DNA from: Terriglobia bacterium
GTDB lineage: Bacteria; Acidobacteriota; Terriglobia; Bryobacterales; UBA6623
Length of the DNA stretch: 64,000 nt
NCBI GenBank assembly: GCA_009841225.1
Contig: VXMF01000030.1
Span: 214,228 to 278,227, forward strand
Reading direction: 5' to 3'
Positions within the stretch are counted from its first letter, which is position 1. Each line of letters opens with the position of its first letter. The notes under the pieces were generated by a model. It saw only the letters and a list, made by a program, of their open reading frames with translations. It did not search any database and was not told where the DNA came from. Of the stretch, positions 9,255 through 18,453 are shown one piece after another. Made by a program: the position numbers and the translations under genes.

Positions 9255-9842
9255 GTGGCGTCGGCGGGGCCAGAACAGCAGACGATCGAGGCTTCAGGCT
9301 ACGTCTTGGTCGGCGGTCGCAGCTCCCGCTTCGGCTCCCCCAAGGCGCTGCACTTGGTGGATGGCCGCGCGATGGCATTGAGCGTGGCCGAAGCGCTCGC
9401 CAGCCGCGTGAAGGCGGTGACGTTGGTGGGAGATCCGGACCAATACGCAGTGCTGGGAATGCCGGTGATCGGGGATCGAATCGAGCGAGCCGGGCCATTG
9501 GCGGGCATCGTGGCGGCTTTGCACCACACTCCACAGAAGTGGTGCATTGTGGCCGCTTGCGACATGCCGTTCGTCAGCTCGGGCCTGGTAGACCAGCTGC
9601 TGGGCGCCGCGGGCATAGCCAGCGTCGATGCGATCATTCCCCAGACCCCGGACGGGCGGCTACAGCCGCTGTTCGCGGCCTATGCCAAGTCCGGGTTGGC
9701 ACCATTGGAGCACGCGCTGCTCCACGGCACGCGGAAGGTTACCGACGCCCTAGAGTGCGTGAACTGGGCGAAGCTGCCCGTCGATGACGCACGGTCGTTC
9801 GCAAACGTTAACCGGCCGAGCGACCTGTCGGCTGCGGGCTGA
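9255..9842 (+). CDS. MobA-like nucleotidyltransferase (molybdopterin guanylyltransferase family)
   Basis: About 195 aa from the GTG at 9255 (an alternative GTG is at 9219). The N-terminus contains the family signature GYVLVGGRSSRFGSPKAL, the nucleotide-binding loop with the catalytic-type lysine. It also has AGPLAGIVAAL and CDMPFVSSGLVDQL, the metal-binding aspartate region of MobA/NTP_transf_3. MobA attaches GMP to the molybdenum cofactor; related proteins use CTP for cytosine-dinucleotide forms, so the exact nucleotide is uncertain. No other mo-cofactor genes lie nearby. The length matches MobA (about 190-200 aa). Confidence 0.82.
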   Translation: MASAGPEQQTIEASGYVLVGGRSSRFGSPKALHLVDGRAMALSVAEALASRVKAVTLVGDPDQYAVLGMPVIGDRIERAGPLAGIVAALHHTPQKWCIVAACDMPFVSSGLVDQLLGAAGIASVDAIIPQTPDGRLQPLFAAYAKSGLAPLEHALLHGTRKVTDALECVNWAKLPVDDARSFANVNRPSDLSAAG

Positions 9843-9852
9843 GTAGTACCGC

Positions 9853-11004
9853 TTAACTCGCGAGCGCGCCGTCCAGTCGGTCCAAGTCGTCAGCGTTGTT
9901 GAAGAAGTGGGGCGAGACGCGCAGATTGCCCTGGCGGACCGAGACCACGACTCTCGCGTCTTCCAAGCGCCGGCGCAGGGCGGCGCTGTCGCGCTGGCGG
10001 AACGCAGCAGTCACGATGTGCGACCCGCCGTTGCCGTCGGTGCCGGAACTCAAGACCCCTCCGTGCGCAGTCAGGATGTCTCGACATTGCTGGGCTAGGC
10101 CCAAGACGCGCCGTTCGATCGATTCCTGGCCGCAATCCAAGATCAGATCCAAGCTGGCCTCCAGGGCGAACAGTGGCGCGAAGGGTTGGACTCCGCCCTC
10201 GTACATCAACGCTCCGTCCGGCAAGACCGGCCGTCCGTGGTGCAGGCTCTCGAAGTTCCTCCAGTCCCGGTGGCTGCGCCAGCTAACGACGCTCGGCGCC
10301 AGCCAACCCCGCGTTGCGGCGGGCACATAGGAGAAGCCCGCTCCTGCCGGAGACATCAGCCACTTGTACCCGTGCACGACGAGGAAATCAACGGGCGTCG
10401 AACCAAGGTCCAAGCTCAAGGCTCCAACGCTTTGCGTCGCGTCGACACACAGCAAAACACCCCTGCGGCGGAGTTCCGGACCCAGCGCAGCCAGAGGCGC
10501 CCGCAACCCGTTGGAATAATTCACCGAACTGAGCAGCACCAGACGCGTGCGCGGGCCGATGGCGTCGAGAATCTGATCCGGATCCAAGGCGCCGGCCGGC
10601 GTGGGCAGAGCCCGAAAGCGCACGCCCTTGCTTTCCAGCAGGCTGGGAGCGTACTGGTTGTTCGGGAACTCGTGCTGGAAGCCAATGACCTCGTCACCGG
10701 CTCGCCAGTCGATTCCCTGCAGGAACCACGCCAAGCCGGCTCCGGCGCTGGGACAGAACGCGATGTCGTCCGCTCCGGCTCCGACCAGGCGGGCAATCTT
10801 GCCTCGAATTCGGTCGAGACGGTCGAACCACGTGGGGAAATCGAGCGCGGCCGACTCGTCACGGGCGCGGAAGTGGTCGTTGATCGCTTGGACGCCGGTC
10901 GAGGGGATCGGCCCGAATGCGGCTGAGTTCAGGTGCGCCCACGAATTCAGCACCGGAAACAATTCGCGCAGGGCGGCCCAATCGGGCTCGTGCATCGAGT
11001 CCAT
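9853..11004 (-). CDS. Class V aminotransferase (cysteine desulfurase / isopenicillin-N-epimerase-like)
   Basis: 383 aa. PLP-fold landmarks are LNSAAFGPIPSTG (N-terminal substrate loop), the aspartate of LLCVDATQSVGAL that contacts the PLP ring nitrogen, and the Schiff-base lysine in VVHGYKWLMSPAG, eight residues before GFSYV. There is no active-site cysteine loop typical of IscS/SufS. This makes a kynureninase/epimerase/selenocysteine-lyase-like activity more likely than Fe-S sulfur donation. Convergent with the MobA-like gene (10-nt gap). Substrate unknown. Confidence 0.85.
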   Translation of the reverse strand: MDSMHEPDWAALRELFPVLNSWAHLNSAAFGPIPSTGVQAINDHFRARDESAALDFPTWFDRLDRIRGKIARLVGAGADDIAFCPSAGAGLAWFLQGIDWRAGDEVIGFQHEFPNNQYAPSLLESKGVRFRALPTPAGALDPDQILDAIGPRTRLVLLSSVNYSNGLRAPLAALGPELRRRGVLLCVDATQSVGALSLDLGSTPVDFLVVHGYKWLMSPAGAGFSYVPAATRGWLAPSVVSWRSHRDWRNFESLHHGRPVLPDGALMYEGGVQPFAPLFALEASLDLILDCGQESIERRVLGLAQQCRDILTAHGGVLSSGTDGNGGSHIVTAAFRQRDSAALRRRLEDARVVVSVRQGNLRVSPHFFNNADDLDRLDGALAS

Positions 11005-11128
11005 ACTTCTTATTCAACGCCAAGACTTCGGTCGCTGCGTGCGGCGACAAGCGCCTGAGCCTCCCGGGACGGGCTGGACGTAGCGCTGAAAGGGTATCAT
11101 TGCGTCACATGGAAGGCGCCGCGGCCCG

Positions 11129-12271
11129 ATGTCAGTGACGCGAAGGCAGGTGTTGTCCTCGGCCCTTGGGCTCAGTGCGGCCACCGCTGCTTCTGCGGCG
11201 AGCCGCACGACGCAGGCAAGCCCGGCAGGATTCTTCACTCTCGACCGGCGGAAGGAGCGCTGGTGGCTCATCACCCCCGAGGGGGAGCCGTTCTTCTCGC
11301 TGGGCCTGAATCACATCGATCCTGCCAGCCAGCGCTATCCGGAAAATATCCACATCTGGCGGGAGAGGTACGGCGGCAACACCGTCCGATGGATCCAAGA
11401 ATCGGTCGCCCCCAACCTCAAGCGCTGGGGCTTCAATACCGTTGGCTGGGTGCAGGAGGTGACCGTGCGCAAGTGGCGACATTCGCGCCCGTTTACCAAC
11501 GACGAGTACCGCGCCCTCGGCCTGCCGTTCTGCCACTTGCTGCCATTCATGGAATCGCACCAGTGGGAGCAGCACACGCGCCACTTCGACTTCTGCAGCC
11601 GCGAATGGGAGGAGTGGGCGGAATACGTGGCGCGCTCGCATTGCGCGGAGTTGAGCGAAGACCCCAACTTGATCGGCTACTTCTACAGCGACTGCCCCAC
11701 CTGGACGCACGAACGGCCGGAGAATGCCTGGCGAGGTCCGATTTTCGACCCTGAATTGTTGGACAGCCCGGCCGGGCGCAGGGAACTCGCGGAACTGGCG
11801 CTGCGCTATTACCGCACAACGCACGATGCGATCCGTCGCTACGACCCGCACCACTTGATCTTCGGGGACCGCTACGAAGCCAACGCCCCGCTCGCCATGG
11901 AAGTCGTCGAAGCCGCCCTTGAGTACGTGGACGTGCTCTCGTTCCAAGACTTTCGGAGCCCCGGAGAGCACCTTTCGCAGTGGCACTCCAAGACGGGCAA
12001 ACCGGTCTTGCTGGCCGATGCCGCCGGCATCGAGCGGCCAGTGCCTTCAGCGGGATTCGTGCCCAACAACGGCCGGTGGTATGCCGACGTGCTGGCAGAA
12101 CTGCGCCGGAATCCGGGTTGCGTCGGCTTTCATCTCTGTGGTGCGTACCAGCGCAACAAAGCCCGTAGGCGGGGACTACTGGACGAGCTGGAGAGACCGG
12201 ACGAGGCCCAGCTGGCGCTGATCGCGGAGGCAAACCGGCGAACATCCCAATGGGTAAGGGACCAGTTCTGA
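11129..12271 (+). CDS. Tat-exported TIM-barrel glycoside hydrolase-like protein (agarase-like)
   Basis: 380 aa. The N-terminus MSVTRRQVLSSALGLSAATAASAAS is a Tat signal. The mature part begins GFFTLDRRKERWWLITPEGEPFFSLGLNHIDP, which is typical of the beta-agarase/GH-like family that acts on polysaccharides. The following segments RWGFNTVGWV, LIGYFYSDCPTWTH (an acid-base candidate region), LIFGDRYEAN and PVLLADAAG read like successive strands of a TIM barrel. The usual catalytic Glu is replaced in part (YFYSD where many relatives have YF.DNE), so activity is uncertain. -10 box TATCAT lies at 11095-11100, 28 nt before the start. Confidence 0.68.
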   Translation: MSVTRRQVLSSALGLSAATAASAASRTTQASPAGFFTLDRRKERWWLITPEGEPFFSLGLNHIDPASQRYPENIHIWRERYGGNTVRWIQESVAPNLKRWGFNTVGWVQEVTVRKWRHSRPFTNDEYRALGLPFCHLLPFMESHQWEQHTRHFDFCSREWEEWAEYVARSHCAELSEDPNLIGYFYSDCPTWTHERPENAWRGPIFDPELLDSPAGRRELAELALRYYRTTHDAIRRYDPHHLIFGDRYEANAPLAMEVVEAALEYVDVLSFQDFRSPGEHLSQWHSKTGKPVLLADAAGIERPVPSAGFVPNNGRWYADVLAELRRNPGCVGFHLCGAYQRNKARRRGLLDELERPDEAQLALIAEANRRTSQWVRDQF

Positions 12272-12379
12272 ATCCGCGGGCGTTGCGGTGTCAGCCATGC
12301 CGTCCCGGCGCGGCACTATACACTGAGTTGACCCGGTTCCTTGTCATGCGGGACGGGCCATCGGCGGTTCCAAGAGTCC

Positions 12380-14209
12380 ATGGGAGAAGTCGTCGCTACG
12401 CCGGCCGGAAACACTGACACGGCGGCGCGCCCGTGGCACCGCGCCGAGAATGCGCTCGCGGGCGCTCTGCTGGCGCTTACAGCGCTGCTGCCCCTAGCGG
12501 AGGGTGCTGGACGCCTGGCGGGAGTCGGGAACCTGATCCCCGGGTCGATCCCTCTGGTCCAGCACCTGACGCTTCTCATCGCGGTCGTCGGCGGGGCGAT
12601 CGCGGCGCGCGACCGCAAGCTGCTGGCTCTTTCGACAGCGACGTTTCTGCCGGAGCGTTTCAAGGAGCCGGCGCGGGTCGTCTCGGCAATGGTCGGCGTA
12701 TCCGTGTGCACGTGCCTGGCCTACGGTTCGTGGACCTTCGCCATGGTCGAACGCGACGCGGGGGACATCGTGGCGTTCGGCCTTCCGGTATGGGTCTTCG
12801 TATGGGCCATGGCGCCGGGATTCGCAGTCCTGGGATTGCGCATGGCCTGGAACAGTTCGCCATCGATGGCCGGCAGGGCGATCTGTCTGGCTGGAGTGAT
12901 CGTGCCGGTCGCGCTCGCGTCGTGGGAGTCCCTCGGCGAGCTGCCGCTTCTGCAGTACGGGGCCTTGGCGCTGCTGGGGAGCGCCGTGCTGGGCATGCCA
13001 ATCTTCGCGGTGATCGGCGGCCTCGCCGCGCTGCTGTTCTGGTACGAGTACACGCCGGTGACGGCAGTGCCGCTGGCGGCCTACCAGCTCTCGGGGCAGC
13101 CCCTGCTGCCGGCCATCCCGCTGTTCACGCTGGGCGGCTACATCTTGGCGGAGGGCGGCGCCAGCCAACGCTTGGTGCGCGTATTCTCGACTTGGCTCGG
13201 ATGGCTACCGGGCGGCTTGGCGGTCACCACTACTGTGGCATTCGCCTTCTTCACATCGTTTACCGGCGCTTCCGGCGTCACGATCCTCTCGCTAGGCGGG
13301 CTGATCCTTCCAGTGCTGGTCAAGTCGCGCTATTCGCGGGAGTTCTCGCTGGGCCTGATGACAGCCTCGGGATCCATCGGGCTACTCTTCCCGCCCAGCT
13401 TGGCGGTCATCCTCTACGGCGTCTACTCCCGAACGCCCCTCAACGAGCTATTTCTCGGCGGCCTGATTCCAGGCTGTCTGCTGGTTGCGCTAGTCGCCGC
13501 ATGGGGCGTGCGCCACGGGCGCATCGCCGAGCGCGGACAGCGCAAGTTCGAGCCGGCCCAAGCGCGCGCAGCGATGCGCGACGCCAAGTGGGAGCTGCTG
13601 CTGCCGCTGGTCGTGATCGTCGGCATCTTCAGCGGTGTCGCGACATTGGTCGAGGCTGCGGCGGTGACGGTGCTCTACGCCTTTGTGGTCGAGTGTTTCG
13701 TCCACCGCGACCTATCCCTGCGGACCGGCGTGCCGAAGCTGGCGGTGGAGTGTTGCACGCTGGTCGGCGGCGTGCTGCTGATCCTGGGCGTCGCTCTGGG
13801 GTTCACGAACTACCTGATCGACGCGCAAGTGCCCGACCTCGCACTCGACTGGGTTCAGTCACACATTGAATCGAAGCTGGTCTTCCTGCTGGCGCTGAAC
13901 ATCCTGCTGCTCATCGTGGGCTGCATGATGGACATCTTCTCGGCGATCTTGGTGGTGGTGCCGCTGATCGCGCCGATGGCGGCGGCATACGGCGTCGATC
14001 CGGTGCATCTGGGGATCATCTTCCTTGCCAATCTCGAGCTCGGCTACCTGACACCTCCGGTGGGCATGAATCTGTTCCTGGCCTCGTACCGCTTCGGCAT
14101 ACCCCTGACGAAGGTCTACCGATCAGTCGTGCCGTTCCTGCTGATCTTGTTCGGCGGCGTGCTGCTGATCACCTACCTGCCGTTCCTAACGCTGGCGCTG
14201 GTGCGCTAG
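12380..14209 (+). CDS. TRAP transporter fused permease (DctQ-DctM)
   Basis: About 609 aa from ATG 12380; an earlier ATG at 12341 adds a non-hydrophobic 13 residues. Residues roughly 25-170 hold four membrane segments of the small DctQ subunit. The rest is the 12-helix DctM subunit, with the TRAP large-permease blocks FAVIGGLAALLFWYE, IPLFTLGGYILAEGG and TASGSIGLLFPPSLAVILYG, and a C-terminal LANLELGYLTPPVGMNLFL. TRAP systems import carboxylates or sugar acids using a sodium gradient. They need a periplasmic binding protein (DctP), which is not encoded within the window. It follows the agarase-like gene on the same strand by about 110 nt, with a possible TATACA -10 at 12317-12322. Confidence 0.9.
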   Translation: MGEVVATPAGNTDTAARPWHRAENALAGALLALTALLPLAEGAGRLAGVGNLIPGSIPLVQHLTLLIAVVGGAIAARDRKLLALSTATFLPERFKEPARVVSAMVGVSVCTCLAYGSWTFAMVERDAGDIVAFGLPVWVFVWAMAPGFAVLGLRMAWNSSPSMAGRAICLAGVIVPVALASWESLGELPLLQYGALALLGSAVLGMPIFAVIGGLAALLFWYEYTPVTAVPLAAYQLSGQPLLPAIPLFTLGGYILAEGGASQRLVRVFSTWLGWLPGGLAVTTTVAFAFFTSFTGASGVTILSLGGLILPVLVKSRYSREFSLGLMTASGSIGLLFPPSLAVILYGVYSRTPLNELFLGGLIPGCLLVALVAAWGVRHGRIAERGQRKFEPAQARAAMRDAKWELLLPLVVIVGIFSGVATLVEAAAVTVLYAFVVECFVHRDLSLRTGVPKLAVECCTLVGGVLLILGVALGFTNYLIDAQVPDLALDWVQSHIESKLVFLLALNILLLIVGCMMDIFSAILVVVPLIAPMAAAYGVDPVHLGIIFLANLELGYLTPPVGMNLFLASYRFGIPLTKVYRSVVPFLLILFGGVLLITYLPFLTLALVR

Positions 14210-14251
14210 TGACTTGCTAGACTCAAGGGAAAGCGGCGCGCCCGCGGCCCG

Positions 14252-15490
14252 ATGGCAAGCTCCCGACGGCACACGACTGCCTGCGATGTGAGCGGCGTCC
14301 TGATTGGCGCCGACCATCCGGTCGTGGTGCAGTCGATGACCAACACCGACACCGCCGACAGCGCAGGGACTGTCAACCAAGTCCTCGCGCTAGCCCAGTC
14401 CGGATCGGAGCTGGTGCGCGTGACGGTGAACCACGACAAGGCCGCCCAGGCCGTGCCGGGCATCGTGCGGACCCTAAGCGATTTCGGCTGCGAGGTGCCG
14501 ATCGTCGGGGACTTCCACTACAACGGGCACATCCTGCTCAAGAAGTATCCCGACTGCGCGAAGGCGCTGGCGAAGTACCGCATCAACCCAGGCAACGTCA
14601 ACATCGGCAAGCGGCACGACGACAACTTTCGCACGATGATCGAGGCCGCGATCGAGCACGACAAGCCCGTGCGGATCGGCGTGAACTGGGGCTCGCTGGA
14701 TCAGCAGCTGCTTACGAGCCAGATGGACGAGAACGCCAAGCGGGCGAAACCCCTGAGCGCAGCCGAGGTGATGTACGAAACGATCGTGCTAAGCGCACTG
14801 CGGTCCGCCGAGGCCGCCGAGGGCTACGGACTCGGGCACGACCAGATCATTCTGAGCGCGAAGGTTTCCGACGTGCAGGACCTGATCGCGGTCTACCGCG
14901 CTCTGGCGCTGCGCTGCGACTACCCGCTCCACCTCGGCCTGACCGAGGCTGGAATGGGCAACAAGGGCGTAGTAGCCTCCACGGCGGGCATGGCAGTGCT
15001 GCTGCAGGAGGGAATCGGCGACACGATCCGGGTGTCGCTAACACCCCGTCCGGGAGGCGACCGCTGCGAGGAAGTCGAGGTCGCCAAGCAGATGCTGCAA
15101 GCGCTGGACATCCGGCACTTCACGCCGCAAGTCACCGCTTGCCCGGGATGCGGGCGCACCACCAGCACATTCTTCCAAGAAATGGCCGAGGAGATCCAGG
15201 CCTACCTAGGTGCCAAGATGCCGGAGTGGAAGGGCGAATACGAGGGCGTCGAGAGCATGAGCGTGGCGGTCATGGGCTGTATCGTCAATGGCCCGGGAGA
15301 GTCCAAGTACGCCGATATCGGCATCTCGCTGCCAGGCACCTTCGAAGAGCCAGTGGCGCCGGTCTACGTGGACGGTCGTCTGCACCGCACCTTGCGCGGC
15401 GACCGCATCGTAGCTGAATTCATTGAGATTCTCGATTCCTACGTGAGCTCCCGCTACGCTGCCCGCCCGGCACCGGCAACGGTGCAATAG
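14252..15490 (+). CDS. ispG: 4-hydroxy-3-methylbut-2-en-1-yl diphosphate synthase
   Basis: 412 aa, the length of the two-domain bacterial form (no inserted A* domain). The N-terminal TIM barrel has [13 protein letters not shown] and the C-terminal domain binds a 4Fe-4S cluster through ACPGCGRT (cysteines about 296 and 299) and a third cysteine in [20 protein letters not shown]. Together these are diagnostic. IspG performs the penultimate step of the MEP isoprenoid pathway, reducing MEcPP to HMBPP. The gene is downstream of the TRAP permease by 42 nt and has a -10 like box TAGACT at 14218-14223, 28 nt before the ATG, so it may have its own promoter. Confidence 0.97.
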   Translation: MASSRRHTTACDVSGVLIGADHPVVVQSMTNTDTADSAGTVNQVLALAQSGSELVRVTVNHDKAAQAVPGIVRTLSDFGCEVPIVGDFHYNGHILLKKYPDCAKALAKYRINPGNVNIGKRHDDNFRTMIEAAIEHDKPVRIGVNWGSLDQQLLTSQMDENAKRAKPLSAAEVMYETIVLSALRSAEAAEGYGLGHDQIILSAKVSDVQDLIAVYRALALRCDYPLHLGLTEAGMGNKGVVASTAGMAVLLQEGIGDTIRVSLTPRPGGDRCEEVEVAKQMLQALDIRHFTPQVTACPGCGRTTSTFFQEMAEEIQAYLGAKMPEWKGEYEGVESMSVAVMGCIVNGPGESKYADIGISLPGTFEEPVAPVYVDGRLHRTLRGDRIVAEFIEILDSYVSSRYAARPAPATVQ

Positions 15491-15505
15491 CAGCCGCGCA
15501 GGCAC

Positions 15506-16747
15506 CTACTGTCCGGGAGGGCCGGCCGGCCCGAACCACGGGAAGTCCGGTATTAGCCCGTAGCCATGGGCGAAGTGCATGTAGGCGATGATCGCCGCGA
15601 TCAGCCCGAAGAACGCCAACACCGACAGGCCGATGCGCAGCCACGGCAGGCGGCGGCCCTCGCGCCGCAGCACCAGCAACCAGCTCGCGCCGATGCCGAC
15701 GAAGTAGAGCAGGATCATCGGCCCGGCGAAGAGCGTCATGGTGAGGGGATCGCCGGTCGGGGTGATGATCGCCGCGATGATGAACATCACCAGCACGGCG
15801 TAGCGTACGTTGCGCAGCAGGAAGCGGGGCGTGGTGAGCCGCAGCAGGGTGAAGAAGAAGATCAGCACCGGCAGCTGGAACACCAACCCCAAGCCGATTT
15901 CGAGAATGATGAACGTGTTGAGGTAGTCGCTGACCGAAATGTACGGCTCGACCTCCTCCGTCACGGTCAGCAGGAACTGCAGGGTCACGCGCAGCGCCAC
16001 GAAGTAGCAGAACACGCCGCCGAGGACGAACAGCACGGCGGTGGTGCAAATGAAGGGCACCGCCCAGCGCTTCTCTTTCCTGTACAGGCCGGGGGCGATG
16101 AACTGCCAGGCTTGGTAGGTCAGCCAAGGAGCGCCGAGGAAGACCGCGGCCAGCAGCGGGACCTTGATGTACTGCACCTGGAACTGTTCCAGCGGGCGCG
16201 TGTTGATCATCTGGATCATCTCGCCGCCGGGGCCGGCGATCGCGCGCGCCGCGCCGCGGAACGGCTCGATGGCGAGCCGCAGCAGATCGTTGGCGAAGGC
16301 TAGGCAGAAGAGATAGACCACCAACAAGCCGCCCAGCGCGCGCAGGATGCGCGTGCGCAATTCCTCGAGGTGCTCCAAGAAGGACATGCGCGCCATGCCC
16401 TCTTCTTCCTCGTCGCCGTCGTCATCGTCATCGCCGTTGTCACCGTCGTCAGTCGGAGGCGGGGGCGGAGCCGTGCCCGCGTCGGCTGCCGCGGACGGCT
16501 CCTCTGCTTCCTGGTCGTCGGCAGCGGCGTCCGGCGGGTCCGCGCGGGGGTCGTCGTAGAGGTGGTCGGATTCGTCGTGATAGGGATCGTCGTAAAAGGA
16601 GGTGTCCGAGCTGGAGCCGGATGACTCCCCGCCGTCGGAGTGGTCGGAGCCTTGAGCGTCCGCGCCGGAACCGGACTCGGGCTGCTGGCCGTCCGAGCCA
16701 GCCGGCTCAGACCCAGCGTCTTGCTTGTTGCGATCTTCCGAGTCCAT
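15506..16747 (-). CDS. tatC: Sec-independent protein translocase TatC with long acidic N-terminal extension
   Basis: 413 aa, against about 250 for most TatC. The core starts near residue 118 with MSFLEHLEELRTRILRAL, the conserved cytoplasmic TatC motif that recognises the twin-arginine peptide. Six membrane segments follow, with FIAPGLYRKEKRW and AIITPTGDPLTM as further family signatures. The preceding ~117 residues are low-complexity and acidic, with runs of D/E/S, and end in a DDDDDGDEEEEG stretch; they would sit in the cytoplasm. It is the second gene of a tatA-tatC pair (60-nt gap). The window encodes many Tat substrates. The extension is discussed as a finding. Confidence 0.95.
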   Translation of the reverse strand: MDSEDRNKQDAGSEPAGSDGQQPESGSGADAQGSDHSDGGESSGSSSDTSFYDDPYHDESDHLYDDPRADPPDAAADDQEAEEPSAAADAGTAPPPPPTDDGDNGDDDDDGDEEEEGMARMSFLEHLEELRTRILRALGGLLVVYLFCLAFANDLLRLAIEPFRGAARAIAGPGGEMIQMINTRPLEQFQVQYIKVPLLAAVFLGAPWLTYQAWQFIAPGLYRKEKRWAVPFICTTAVLFVLGGVFCYFVALRVTLQFLLTVTEEVEPYISVSDYLNTFIILEIGLGLVFQLPVLIFFFTLLRLTTPRFLLRNVRYAVLVMFIIAAIITPTGDPLTMTLFAGPMILLYFVGIGASWLLVLRREGRRLPWLRIGLSVLAFFGLIAAIIAYMHFAHGYGLIPDFPWFGPAGPPGQ

Positions 16748-16808
16748 GGAGCAATCCGACCGTTGCTTGGCTTTGAATCCTACTCAGAAAGACCGTGCTA
16801 GCGAGCGC

Positions 16809-17303
16809 TCAGGCAGATTTGGAATCGGCGATCGCTTCGGATTCCGGCAAGCCGGTGACAGGCACGTCCGAGGCCTCGTCCGCGATCTGGTCACTGTCGG
16901 ACTCGGCAGGTGTCTCGGCGGCCGTTCCCTCCGCGGGCGCTGTCGCGGCTTCGGACGACGAGTCGCCGTTATCGGAACTCTTTGACGAAGAATCGGTCGC
17001 GGCCGCGCCGCTCTGGCTGCCATCGTAATCGTAGTCGCTGTAGTAGTCTTCTTCGTTGTCGTCGTAGTAGCTGGTGCTGATGTCGCGGCTGACGCTGCTG
17101 GAGAGATTCTTGACCTCGCGCGTTTCGTGCTCGATGTTGTCCATTTCGCGCTGGAAGGTGGACCTGAGTTCGTTCGAAGCGCGCTTGAACTCGGCCATGC
17201 CCTTGCCGAAGGTCTTGCCTAGCTCGGGCAGTTTCTTGGGCCCGAAGATCAGCAAGGCCAGGATGAAAAGGACGATAACCTCACCCATGCCGATTGGGCC
17301 CAT
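16809..17303 (-). CDS. tatA: Sec-independent translocase TatA/TatB subunit with long acidic tail
   Basis: 164 aa. The N-terminus MGPIGMGEVIVLFILALLIFGPKKLPELGKTFGKGMAEFK is a standard TatA transmembrane helix, FGP hinge and amphipathic helix. TatA proteins are usually 60-90 aa, and TatB is longer with an acidic tail. The ~90-residue C-terminal tail here is rich in S, D, E and Y (STSYYDDNEEDYYSDYDYDG) and low complexity. The Phe-Gly hinge favours TatA, the length favours TatB; a single dual-function protein is possible, since no second copy is in the window. It is upstream of tatC and probably co-transcribed. Confidence 0.9.
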   Translation of the reverse strand: MGPIGMGEVIVLFILALLIFGPKKLPELGKTFGKGMAEFKRASNELRSTFQREMDNIEHETREVKNLSSSVSRDISTSYYDDNEEDYYSDYDYDGSQSGAAATDSSSKSSDNGDSSSEAATAPAEGTAAETPAESDSDQIADEASDVPVTGLPESEAIADSKSA

Positions 17304-17669
17304 GCGATCCTCCTATGGCAGCCCCGGCGCGACCTCAGGGGCGTCGGGACGTTCCTTGATGATAGCGAGGGCGGCACCGGGAAGCAAACCGGGCACCTGT
17401 AAAACGACCGGCGCGCCACAAGTACCGGCAGGGCGCAGTCCGCAATCGGCGAATGCATCCGGCAAGCATGCTTCGGAGACACCTTCTGCCTCAACCTTAC
17501 GTCCTGATCGCGCGGTTGCTCCGCTCGTAACTGCCTAGCGGCCACGGTTCCAGGGCGCGAGCGGACAGTCCGACTCCTCAATCGAGCAAGACTGCGGCGC
17601 GCGCAGCCGAGTGCACTGCCCGCGTACGAACACCCTGAGAGGGCGGTGAAACCCGCACCCGCACGGCCA
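17304..17669. other. Intergenic region, no gene seen
   Basis: 366 nt between the divergent tatA and the toxin-antitoxin operon. I see no coding sequence with support, nor any tRNA. It presumably holds the tat promoter on the minus strand. Confidence 0.5.
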
Positions 17670-17688
17670 TGTAGTATCATGTGCTACA
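17670..17688 (+). promoter_or_regulatory. Operator/promoter of the toxin-antitoxin operon
   Basis: TGTAG and CTACA form an inverted repeat with a 9-nt centre. A -10-like TATCAT (17675-17680) lies inside it and ends 7 nt before the ATG. A palindrome over the -10 box just ahead of the antitoxin is the usual layout for autoregulated type II operons. Confidence 0.5.
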
Positions 17689-17966
17689 TGGAGCGAGTCG
17701 GCATTCGGGAATTGCGCCAGAACCTCAGCGTCTATCTGGCCAAGGTGAAGACGGGCTCGGCGTTCGCCGTGACTGACCGTGGCAAGCCCGTTGCTGTGCT
17801 AAAGCCCCTCGCCACGGAAGTCGACGCGTGGCAGCGACTAGTCGATGACGGCGTGGTGATTCCGGCAGCCGCGAGATGGTCGGACATGGAACTTCCCGGC
17901 GGCGAGGTCGATGCGCAGCGGACAGTGTCCAAGTACCTTCAGGAGCTGAGGGAAGACCGAACGTGA
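17688..17966 (+). CDS. Phd/YefM-family antitoxin
   Basis: 92 aa. The N-terminus MERVGIRELRQNLSVYLAKV, followed by AVTDRGKPVAVLKPL, is the PhdYeFM DNA-binding fold. The C-terminal half (GGEVDAQRTVSKYLQELRED) is the expected toxin-wrapping region. It overlaps the downstream toxin by four bases (GTGA), the usual coupling. It should bind the palindrome that overlaps its own promoter. The pairing of a Phd-type antitoxin with a PIN toxin is common. Confidence 0.87.
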   Translation: MERVGIRELRQNLSVYLAKVKTGSAFAVTDRGKPVAVLKPLATEVDAWQRLVDDGVVIPAAARWSDMELPGGEVDAQRTVSKYLQELREDRT

Positions 17967-18355
17967 CGGTTGCTTTCTGCGACTCCTCGGCTCTGGTCAA
18001 GCTGGTCGTCAACGAGCCCGAGTCTGCAGCCCTCCGGCATAACTTGGGTACTTATTCGCACGTGATGGCAAGCGAGTTGGCGGCAGTGGAAGTTCCGAGG
18101 GCGATTCGACGCCACGACCCGGGCAGGGTTGCCGCTGCACACCGACTGATCCGCAACCTCGAGGCCGTGACTCTGGATCGGAGCGTCTTGGAACGAGCGG
18201 CGGCGCTCGGCCCTTCTGAATTGCGCAGCGTGGACGCCTTGCAGCTTGCGTCTGCGCTTCGGCTCGTTCAATTCGATCCAGTCTTCATCGCATACGACAG
18301 TCGCCTCGTTCGAGCCGCGTCGGCGGCCGGACTGCGCACGTTGTCTCCTGCGTGA
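17963..18355 (+). CDS. PIN-domain ribonuclease toxin (VapC family)
   Basis: 130 aa from the GTG at 17963 that overlaps the antitoxin stop. The acidic PIN residues are visible as FCDSSALVKLVVNEPES (first Asp and the E), ASELAAVEV (Glu), SVDALQLASALRL (Asp of the third acid) and FIAYDSRLVRAA (fourth Asp). VapC toxins cleave RNA in the cytoplasm and are held inactive by their partner. All four acids are present so the toxin looks intact. The pair lies between tatA and a VOC gene with no mobile element around it. Confidence 0.88.
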   Translation: MTVAFCDSSALVKLVVNEPESAALRHNLGTYSHVMASELAAVEVPRAIRRHDPGRVAAAHRLIRNLEAVTLDRSVLERAAALGPSELRSVDALQLASALRLVQFDPVFIAYDSRLVRAASAAGLRTLSPA

Positions 18356-18440
18356 TTCTTGGCCGATCGCAGTAATCGGGTACCGCTGGCGCCCCGAGCG
18401 CATGCGCCTGTCCGCACGAGCCGGGCAGGAGGGCTGCGCC

Positions 18441-18446
18441 TACAAT
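18441..18446 (+). promoter_or_regulatory. Putative -10 box TACAAT
   Basis: TACAAT ends 7 nt before the ATG at 18454 of the VOC gene, so transcription would start at or next to the start codon. Confidence 0.4.
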
Positions 18447-18453
18447 GGCCCTT

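Noticed and set aside
12433..13869. 478-codon frame inside the TRAP permease
   Set aside because: Arg/Gly/Ala-rich shadow of the DctQM frame, which has clear membrane helices and family motifs.
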